From assembly GCA_002371705.1 (NCBI GenBank), contig DFGI01000039.1:1-12496 (forward strand): a stretch of DNA of 12,496 nucleotides, given 5' to 3'. The notes below the pieces were generated by a model that ran no database searches, was not told where the DNA came from, and saw only the letters and a program-made list of their open reading frames with translations. Positions within the stretch are counted from its first letter, which is position 1, and every line of letters begins with the position of its first letter. Of this stretch, positions 7,201-12,496 are shown piece by piece. The DNA is from Bacteroidales bacterium UBA3754 (lineage in GTDB: Bacteria; Bacteroidota; Bacteroidia; Bacteroidales; UBA1715). The position numbers and the translations under genes are program-made.

Positions 7201-7231
7201 CAAAGATGAAAAAAAATAGTAATTTCGCCAA
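7201..7231 (-). promoter_or_regulatory. Probable promoter of purE
   Basis: On the minus strand, TTG (7229-7231) is followed after 20 nt by CATCTTTG (7208-7201), one mismatch from TAnnTTTG. It lies 25 nt before the purE ATG. Confidence 0.45.
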
Positions 7232-7298
7232 CGCTTGACGGGGTTTTATTTTCTGAACCGACAAGTATTGATAAACAAATATAAAAATAGGTACAATT

Positions 7299-7871
7299 AT
7301 GTTAAATTTAGTATTATTCGGCCCTCCGGGAGCAGGAAAAGGAACTCAGTCAGACAAAATCGTAGAAAAATATCAATTGTGTCACATTTCGACGGGTGAC
7401 TTGTTGCGTGCCGAAATGAAGGCTCAGACGGAACTTGGTCTTCAGGCTAAGGCAAAAATCGAAAAAGGTGAATTGGTTTCTGATGACATCGTGATTGGAA
7501 TGATGGCGAAGAAAATCGCTGAAAATGCAAAAGGAAATGGTTTCATTTTCGATGGTTTTCCTCGTACAACCGCACAGGCAGTTGCTTTGGACGATTTGAT
7601 GGCAAAACACAATATCGTGGTTTCTTGTATGATTTCGTTGGAAGTTGATACTCCTGAGTTGGTTAAACGTTTGTTGGAACGCGGAAAGGTTTCTGGCCGT
7701 GCCGACGACCAAAACGAGGATGTTATTATGAACCGTATCAAGGTGTACAATAGCGAAACCGCTCCTGTAAAAGATTTCTATGCAAAACAAGGTAAATTGA
7801 AGGAAATCAAGGGTGTGGGAACTATCGACAACATTTTCGCATCAATTTGCGACGTGTGTGACAAATTTTAA
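7299..7871 (+). CDS. adk: Adenylate kinase (short-LID form)
   Basis: Interconverts ATP + AMP and 2 ADP in the cytoplasm. The 190-residue protein has the P-loop GPPGAGKGT (8-16), the AMP-binding STGD (31-34), DGFPRT (85-90) and a short LID around RGKVSGRADD (128-137) in place of the long, sometimes zinc-binding LID of 214-aa forms. Short forms of this length are usual in Bacteroidota. It starts 123 bp from divergent purE; I could not find a clean TAnnTTTG element for it in that gap. A strong hairpin follows, separating it from obgE. Confidence 0.97.
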   Translation: MLNLVLFGPPGAGKGTQSDKIVEKYQLCHISTGDLLRAEMKAQTELGLQAKAKIEKGELVSDDIVIGMMAKKIAENAKGNGFIFDGFPRTTAQAVALDDLMAKHNIVVSCMISLEVDTPELVKRLLERGKVSGRADDQNEDVIMNRIKVYNSETAPVKDFYAKQGKLKEIKGVGTIDNIFASICDVCDKF

Positions 7872-7882
7872 TTGAAAACGAT

Positions 7883-7921
7883 AAAAAGTGGGAGTGTGCA
7901 TGGGTACATTTCCACTTTTTT
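7883..7921 (+). terminator. Terminator after adk
   Basis: An 11-bp stem (7883-7893 with 7910-7920; AAAAAGTGGGA against TTCCACTTTTT, one G-T pair) with a 16-nt loop that can form further pairs. The T-run is in the 3' arm. It ends only 15 nt before the obgE ATG, so obgE either relies on read-through or has a promoter within this hairpin region (TACATTTC at 7905-7912 is one mismatch from a -7 element). Confidence 0.8.
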
Positions 7922-7936
7922 ATTAAAAATCGCTCT

Positions 7937-8926
7937 ATGCCAAGTTCTTCGTTTGTCGATTATATAAAGATTTATCTCCGTTCGGGAAAGGGCGGGGCTG
8001 GCTCTGCACATCTGCATCGTGAGAAATTTGTGGCAAAGGGTGGTCCCGACGGTGGCGATGGCGGTCGTGGTGGACATATTATTTTACGTGGAAGTCGAAA
8101 TGTGTGGACACTGTTGGCTTTGCGTTATCAAAAACATTTGTTCGCAGGAAACGGCGGCTGTGGCGGAAGCGCAGGCAGCACTGGTGCCGATGGCGACGAT
8201 GTGATTATAGAAGTCCCGCTTGGAACAGTTGCCAAAGATGCTGAAACAGAAGAAGTTCTGTGCGAAATTACCGAAGACGGCGAACAAAAGATTCTTTTGA
8301 AGGGCGGTCGTGGCGGTTTGGGAAACTTGAACTTCAAATCGGCCACAAATCAAACGCCACGCTATGCACAGCCTGGCGAACCAGGTAAGGAAGGCTGGTT
8401 TATTCTTGAACTGAAGGTTCTTGCCGATGTTGGTCTTGTTGGTTTTCCGAATGCTGGAAAATCTACGTTGTTGAGCGTTGTTTCGGCGGCAAAACCGAAA
8501 ATTGCAAATTATCCGTTCACAACTTTGGTTCCGCAGCTGGGAATTGTTTCGTACCGCAACGGAGCTTCGTTTGCTATGGCAGACATTCCGGGAATTATTG
8601 AAGGCGCTCACGAAGGTAAGGGCCTGGGACTGAGATTTTTACGGCATATTGAACGAAATGCGGTCTTGTTGTTCCTCATTCCTGCCGACAGCGACGACAT
8701 TGTAAAAGAATACGATATTTTGTTGAACGAGTTGCAATTGTACAATCCTGAATTGCTCGACAAACCTCGTCTGTTGGCGATTTCAAAATGTGATATGCTC
8801 GATGATGAATTGAAGGCGGAAATTGCGAAAAATTTGCCTCCAATCGAGACTGTTTTTATTTCTTCGGTTGCGCAAATCGGTTTGGTCGAACTGAAGGACA
8901 AACTGTGGAAATTGCTGAATGAATGA
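7937..8926 (+). CDS. obgE: GTPase Obg
   Basis: An Obg-family GTPase involved in late 50S ribosomal subunit assembly and growth control, 329 aa. Residues 1-160 are the glycine-rich Obg domain (SGKGGAGS, GGPDGGDGGRGGH at 35-47, GGRGGLGN at 123-130). The G domain has G1 GFPNAGKST (169-177), switch I with YPFTT (192-196), G3 DIPG (216-219), G4 SKCD (283-286, a Ser in place of the more usual Asn/Thr) and G5 ISS (308-310). It lacks the extra C-terminal domain of some homologues. The start at 7937 gives a normal N-terminus (FVDYIKIYLRSGKGG). Its stop overlaps the next gene by 4 bp (ATGA), so the two are translationally coupled. Confidence 0.98.
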   Translation: MPSSSFVDYIKIYLRSGKGGAGSAHLHREKFVAKGGPDGGDGGRGGHIILRGSRNVWTLLALRYQKHLFAGNGGCGGSAGSTGADGDDVIIEVPLGTVAKDAETEEVLCEITEDGEQKILLKGGRGGLGNLNFKSATNQTPRYAQPGEPGKEGWFILELKVLADVGLVGFPNAGKSTLLSVVSAAKPKIANYPFTTLVPQLGIVSYRNGASFAMADIPGIIEGAHEGKGLGLRFLRHIERNAVLLFLIPADSDDIVKEYDILLNELQLYNPELLDKPRLLAISKCDMLDDELKAEIAKNLPPIETVFISSVAQIGLVELKDKLWKLLNE

Positions 8927-9516
8927 TAGATACGTTAGAATCATTTGACCAACATCTGTTGCTCGCCATTAATGGAGCAAATTCCGATTTTTTCGATGTA
9001 TTGTTTTATGCATTGACGCAAACAGTTGCTTCAATTCCCGTTTTTATTCTTGCTGTATTTTTATTATGGAAGAAATTCGGCTGGCGGAATACATTGTTTT
9101 GTGTTCTTGTAATTGGTTGTGCCATAGGACTTTCTGATTTAATTTCAACGGAATGTTTCAAAAAAGTGGTTTGCCGGTATCGTCCGACACATAATTTGGA
9201 GATTGGTGGGTTTGTCCACGTGGTGAATGGCTATACGGGCGGAATGTATGGCTTTGTGTCGTCGCATGCGGCTAATATGTTTGCTTTTGCGGTTGGTGTA
9301 TCGCTGTTTTTGAAACACAAACTGTGGGCTGTTGTTTTTCTTGGATGGTCAATGCTGATTTGCTACACACGGATGTATTTGGGCGTGCATTATCCGGCCG
9401 ATATTTTCTGCGGAGCCTTGCTCGGCAGTTTGGTGGCAGTTATACTGTATTACGTTTTTATCCGTATCAACGCCAAATACAATCCTGCCTCAAACCTCCT
9501 AAATACTAATTCCTAA
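8923..9516 (+). CDS. PAP2-family membrane phosphatase
   Basis: A 197-aa integral membrane protein with the three phosphatase motifs of the PAP2 superfamily: K80-x6-R87-P88, SSH (113-115, where the family usually has SGH, so a Gly-to-Ser change), and R150-x5-H156-x3-D160. Hydrophobic segments lie near 37-48, 57-73, 117-130, 134-148 and 162-180, giving about five to six helices with the active site facing the periplasm. Members dephosphorylate lipid pyrophosphates or phosphates; undecaprenyl-pyrophosphate recycling or lipid A dephosphorylation are the usual roles in this phylum, and the sequence alone does not decide. It overlaps obgE by 4 bp (ATGA) and its stop codon overlaps that of the convergent gene. 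Confidence 0.92.
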   Translation: MIDTLESFDQHLLLAINGANSDFFDVLFYALTQTVASIPVFILAVFLLWKKFGWRNTLFCVLVIGCAIGLSDLISTECFKKVVCRYRPTHNLEIGGFVHVVNGYTGGMYGFVSSHAANMFAFAVGVSLFLKHKLWAVVFLGWSMLICYTRMYLGVHYPADIFCGALLGSLVAVILYYVFIRINAKYNPASNLLNTNS

Positions 9517-10031
9517 CTCTCCTTGTACCAGTCCGCATACATTCTATAGTTATGCGAAATTCGGTAAATCATTTCTTTTGTTTGTTCGGGCGACACATTT
9601 TTTATTTTTTTTGCAGGAACGCCTGCATACAAACTGCCTGGTTCAACAACCGTTCCGCTTGTTACAACCGCACCAGCTGCTATAATTGAATTTTCACCGA
9701 TTACAGCGTGGTCAAGAATTACGGAACCCATTCCAACCAACACGTTGTCGCAGATTTTTGCACCATGGATTGTCACGTTGTGTCCGATGGAAACATTGTC
9801 GCCGATTTCAATGGTAGATTTTTCATATAACGTGTGCAACACCGAACCGTCTTGGATATTCACCAAATTGCCAATTTTTATGGAATTCACATCGCCACGA
9901 ATCACCGTGTTGAACCACACGCTGCAATCGTTTCCCATCACCACATCACCAATGATAGTGGCGTTCTCAGCCAAAAAACAATTTTCTCCAAATTTGGGCG
10001 TAAAGCCACGAACCGATTTTATAAGTGCCAT
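9513..10031 (-). CDS. Gamma-carbonic-anhydrase-family (left-handed beta-helix) protein
   Basis: A 172-aa hexapeptide-repeat protein. Successive turns include the SVWFNTVIRGDV block (37-48), NIQDGSVLH (58-66), SIGHNVTIHGAKI (81-93), VLVGMGSVI (97-105) and SIIAAGAVV (114-122), with a C-terminal helix. Potential metal ligands are His66, His84 and His89, in the pattern of the gamma-class carbonic anhydrase/YrdA/PaaY family, which forms trimers with metal between subunits. Many members have no proven carbonic anhydrase activity, so the reaction is left open. It is the last gene of a three-gene operon: its ATG shares one base with the upstream stop (TAATG). Its stop overlaps that of the PAP2 gene on the other strand. 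Confidence 0.93.
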   Translation of the reverse strand: MALIKSVRGFTPKFGENCFLAENATIIGDVVMGNDCSVWFNTVIRGDVNSIKIGNLVNIQDGSVLHTLYEKSTIEIGDNVSIGHNVTIHGAKICDNVLVGMGSVILDHAVIGENSIIAAGAVVTSGTVVEPGSLYAGVPAKKIKNVSPEQTKEMIYRISHNYRMYADWYKES

Positions 10032-11524
10032 TATTTTGTTGGAATATTTAGTTTTTCGATAAAGAATATATCTCGTTTGTTATGTTCTTCCTTGTTTTTG
10101 ATTTTTTGGTTCCCGAATGAAAGGAACGTGTTTCCGTACCAATAACGGTTTCTACACGTTGACAAAAGTAATTTCTCGTCAGCGTTTATGTATGGAAAAT
10201 TCTCCGCTTGGGTTTCTTCGCCACTTTGATAGGTGTGGAGGTACAACTTGTCCCACGAAGAATAGACGAGCTTTAGATTCTGCGATTCTTTGTTGATTGA
10301 CAAATATCGTAGGGGAGTGTATGGCTTGTCGTTGATGTACATTGGAGCGGAATTGCTCCACAGCAGTTCGCCGTTGGCGTTGAATCCCAATAGAAAAAAA
10401 TGTGTGTATTGATAGCCGTCGAATACTTGGTAGCAATGCATTGTGGGACCGCCAGGCGCACTTATGTGCTGGCATTCCTGACGGAATGTGGGGTAGAATG
10501 CCTCGCCGACAAGGGCGTAGGTATTGTTTTCTTCTATAATTTTATGAGGAATCATTAAGTAATTGATTTCCAATTCTTTGCTACGATTATTCAGTCGTTC
10601 TTGTTTCTTTTCGATTTTTTCTTGCCGTTTTTCCGACAAATACGAAGTAAAATTGTTGATGTCGAGATAGTTAATGTATTTCGTGAATTCTATTGTCCCA
10701 TTTGTGGCGATTTTCGAAATGTAAATGCCCACCGAAGTCGCTGTGTTACGGCTTGTATTGCCGTATGTCCCCGAAAGCAGATACGAGTTGTCGTGCAGGC
10801 GTGAGGCAAATGCCGATACAATGTATTTGTCTGGTTCATTTGATTTTACAATTGTTTCAAATGTCTTTTGTCCGTCTTTGTAAATGTAGAATTTTATGAG
10901 ACGGTCGTTTTTCAGCGCATCTTTGGTAAATAAATATGCTTCGCCAGATTCCTCGTTGATTTCGAACGAAATAATAGAAAAATTCCGTTTGCTGAGAGGA
11001 ATGATTTTCCCAAATATAAGTTCTTCTGTTTGAATGTTTTGTGCAATTAAAATCGGAAGTTCTTTAGTGAAACCTTGAAAATACACGTAGTCGCCAACCG
11101 CCCGAATTGATTGAATCATTGTGTTTTTGGGCAGTTTTCCTTGTATAGTTTTTGTTGCCAGAGTCCGTGCGTTAATAATTGTAAGTGTATATGCTCCAGA
11201 TGTTTGGAAGGCTAAAGAATAATGGTTTTCGGAATTTGTGTAGTCGATGTAATTTGCTTTCCGGGCTGGAAGTGTCACATTGGTTGTGTTGACGATTTGA
11301 AATGCCGTGTCGTATTTTACATACGTGTAAATGTCGATTTTTCCGCTAGTTTGTGTGGTTTCGTCAAGTGTTTTCAGGAGCATTCCGTCCGTGCCAAATG
11401 GAATACAACCATAGTAGGTGGTTGTATTTTCCTGAAATTCCTTTCGCTCACGATGTAAATCTTGAGCGTAACCAACTGATGAACAGAGAATTAAACAGAA
11501 TAATATAGAGGTGAATTTGTTCAT
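10031..11524 (-). CDS. Secreted protein of unknown function, beta-rich
   Basis: I do not recognise a named family. The 497-aa protein has a clear signal peptide (MNKFTSILFCLILCSSVGYA, cleavage likely after residue 20). The mature part is built of repeated beta-type segments with a 'Y/L-x-x-G-x' flavour (e.g. YLLSGTYGN at 248-256, YALVGEAFY at 336-344, LLGFNANGELLWS at 378-390), as in proteins with a beta-propeller-like body. One sharply different piece, 297-320, is a Lys/Glu/Arg-rich probable helix or coiled coil (SEKRQEKIEKKQERLNNRSK). Five cysteines lie in the mature part, including Cys351 and Cys364, either side of a Gly/Pro turn. It likely acts in the periplasm or at the cell surface. It starts 2 nt after the lipoprotein gene and shares a base with the following gene, so it is cotranslated with both. 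Confidence 0.75.
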   Translation of the reverse strand: MNKFTSILFCLILCSSVGYAQDLHRERKEFQENTTTYYGCIPFGTDGMLLKTLDETTQTSGKIDIYTYVKYDTAFQIVNTTNVTLPARKANYIDYTNSENHYSLAFQTSGAYTLTIINARTLATKTIQGKLPKNTMIQSIRAVGDYVYFQGFTKELPILIAQNIQTEELIFGKIIPLSKRNFSIISFEINEESGEAYLFTKDALKNDRLIKFYIYKDGQKTFETIVKSNEPDKYIVSAFASRLHDNSYLLSGTYGNTSRNTATSVGIYISKIATNGTIEFTKYINYLDINNFTSYLSEKRQEKIEKKQERLNNRSKELEINYLMIPHKIIEENNTYALVGEAFYPTFRQECQHISAPGGPTMHCYQVFDGYQYTHFFLLGFNANGELLWSNSAPMYINDKPYTPLRYLSINKESQNLKLVYSSWDKLYLHTYQSGEETQAENFPYINADEKLLLSTCRNRYWYGNTFLSFGNQKIKNKEEHNKRDIFFIEKLNIPTK

Positions 11525-11526
11525 GG

Positions 11527-12096
11527 TTACATATTTGAAACATCAATAGTGTAGAACATTGGCGCTTTAATCAGTGTGCCGCCGATTTTGAAGGCTGGCT
11601 TCACTTTCAGTGTGGAGTTTGGCGGCAAGCCTTGTGAACCGCTGATAGCAAAAATGATATTTTTTATCTCCGTAAGCGAAAATTTCTTCAGAATTCTTGT
11701 GTTTGTTTCCACTTCGATGGGCACTGTAATGCTTTGATTTGGAGCGATTTTCACTTTTTGGTCGAGTACGCCGTTTGCCACTTCCACATCTTTAATAAGT
11801 AATATCCATTCGAGCGCGCTCAGCTCCGCTTTTTGGTTGTTGGGATTGCTGATTGCCACATGCGCGGTAAACGAAATCGGCATTTCGCTCATCAAACCAC
11901 GTGAAATAGTGGTGAAATCCGCTGGTGACAAATCCTTCAGCGAACGTTTCCCGTCCATTGAAACATTGTCAACCATCAATCCTGAAATTGACTTGAATGC
12001 AAATGTGCAGTCTTTTATGTTCTTGGCATTGTTGAAGTTACACGATGCACACGCTATGCAAATTGTTATTCCTAATAGAAAATTTCTGACAGCCAT
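11527..12096 (-). CDS. LEA14-like (LEA_2/WHy) domain lipoprotein
   Basis: A 189-aa protein with a hydrophobic lead (FLLGITICIACASC) and a plausible lipobox ending at Cys19 (Cys16 is the alternative), followed by NFNN, so probably a periplasmic or outer-membrane lipoprotein. The body resembles the LEA type 2/water-stress-response immunoglobulin-like domain: about 72-130 holds ISFTAHVAISNPNNQKAEL, then WILLIKDVEVANGVLDQ, then VKIAPNQSITVPIEVE. In that fold, N-P-N near the first strand and a 'valence' strand pair are typical. No enzyme motif is seen; a structural or binding role is the safest inference. First gene of an operon with the next two (gaps of 2 nt and a 1-nt overlap). Promoter 17 nt upstream; the CRISPR array lies just beyond it. 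Confidence 0.8.
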   Translation of the reverse strand: MAVRNFLLGITICIACASCNFNNAKNIKDCTFAFKSISGLMVDNVSMDGKRSLKDLSPADFTTISRGLMSEMPISFTAHVAISNPNNQKAELSALEWILLIKDVEVANGVLDQKVKIAPNQSITVPIEVETNTRILKKFSLTEIKNIIFAISGSQGLPPNSTLKVKPAFKIGGTLIKAPMFYTIDVSNM

Positions 12097-12113
12097 AGAT
12101 TCAAATTTATTGG

Positions 12114-12121
12114 CAAAGATA
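12114..12121 (-). promoter_or_regulatory. -7 promoter element of the lipoprotein operon
   Basis: TATCTTTG on the minus strand matches TAnnTTTG exactly, 17 nt before the ATG at 12096. It is separated from the end of the CRISPR array by 38 nt. The -33 region is not a good TTG. Confidence 0.6.
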
Positions 12122-12159
12122 CGGTAAAAACGGATTGTAACCGACTATTGATTATAGGA

Positions 12160-12195
12160 ATCTACAATAGTAGAAATTAAAAGGGTTCTATAGAT
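12160..12195 (-). repeat. Terminal (leader-distal) CRISPR repeat with one substitution
   Basis: Identical to the other repeats at 35 of 36 positions; only 12195 differs. The hairpin and the whole 19-nt handle are unchanged, so the repeat should still be cut by Cas12a. What follows it on the minus strand is not a spacer but the region leading into the lipoprotein operon promoter. Confidence 0.9.
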
Positions 12196-12496
12196 TGTTT
12201 AATCTAAATTATTTAAGCTATATCTACAATAGTAGAAATTAAAAGGGTTCTATAGACTTGATTATGACTTTTCATATCTGTTTAAATCTACAATAGTAGA
12301 AATTAAAAGGGTTCTATAGACGTGTTGGGGCGATTTGGATGCAAACGGATCTACAATAGTAGAAATTAAAAGGGTTCTATAGACAAATCAAGTAAACATA
12401 TTGTTTAACCTATCTACAATAGTAGAAATTAAAAGGGTTCTATAGACACAGATTGAAATTGTCAGAGATTACATATCTACAATAGTAGAAATTAAA
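12160..12496 (-). CRISPR. Type V-A (Cas12a-type) CRISPR array, leader-distal end
   Basis: There are five complete 36-nt repeats (12160-12195, 12222-12257, 12286-12321, 12349-12384, 12412-12447) and 22 nt of a sixth (12475-12496), which runs off the window. The five spacers are 26, 28, 27, 27 and 27 nt, all different. On the minus strand the repeat starts GTCTATAGAACCC and ends AATTTCTACTATTGTAGAT. The final part forms the UCUAC-UAUU-GUAGA hairpin that Cas12a recognises and cuts upstream of, so pre-crRNA is read leftwards. The repeats are identical except the leftmost, where the base at 12195 is T rather than C (first base of the crRNA-strand repeat, G to A), as expected at the old, leader-distal end. 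Leader and cas genes are not in the window. No terminator is seen between the array and the downstream lipoprotein operon. Confidence 0.97.

Noticed and set aside
12141..12159. A TATAAT string on the minus strand next to the array.
   Set aside because: Bacteroidota promoters do not use the TATAAT -10 consensus, and no matching upstream element is present.
12097..12159. A further degenerate repeat left of 12160.
   Set aside because: No stretch at the expected spacing resembles the repeat; the array ends at 12160.
12196..12411. Three spacers share short TTAAACA words on the crRNA strand.
   Set aside because: The shared string is only 7 nt in AT-rich spacers and the surrounding bases differ; coincidence is likely.

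Overview
The window looks like chromosomal DNA from a member of the Bacteroidales (Bacteroidota). Start sites carry the TAnnTTTG '-7' promoter element typical of that phylum, and Shine-Dalgarno sites are weak or absent. The enolase, bifunctional HisB, Obg and S20 sequences are of the Bacteroidales kind. G+C is moderate to low. Most of the window is ordinary core genome; the accessory element is a CRISPR array running off the right edge.

Layout, left to right. The 5' end of alaS (minus strand, cut by the window edge) diverges from eno (plus). Eno ends at a strong terminator and is followed by a stand-alone, fused hisB (plus). hisB converges on metA (minus). metA shares a very compact divergent promoter region with an Mpl-like Mur ligase (plus) whose catalytic motifs are eroded. 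Next come a tRNA-Glu(UUC) and rpsT, probably one transcript, ending at a terminator. On the minus strand purE is followed by an overlapping outer-membrane beta-barrel gene that appears to start with TTG. Then adk, obgE and a PAP2 membrane phosphatase lie on the plus strand. They converge, with overlapping stop codons, on a tightly packed minus-strand operon: LEA14-like lipoprotein, 497-aa secreted protein of unknown function, gamma-carbonic-anhydrase-family protein.

The last 337 bases are a CRISPR array with 36-nt repeats and 26-28-nt spacers. The repeat, read on the minus strand, ends in AATTTCTACTATTGTAGAT, the crRNA handle of type V-A (Cas12a) systems. Five complete repeats, five spacers and 22 nt of a sixth repeat are visible. 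The array is read leftwards, so its leader, and probably cas12a and the adaptation genes, lie to the right of the window; no cas gene is visible. The degenerate, leader-distal repeat lies 63 bp from the lipoprotein start codon, in the same transcriptional direction as that operon.

The points most worth a second look are the array and its terminal repeat, the Mur ligase homologue that has lost key ATP/Mg and C-terminal motif residues, the TTG-started barrel gene overlapping purE, and the unassigned secreted-protein/lipoprotein operon.
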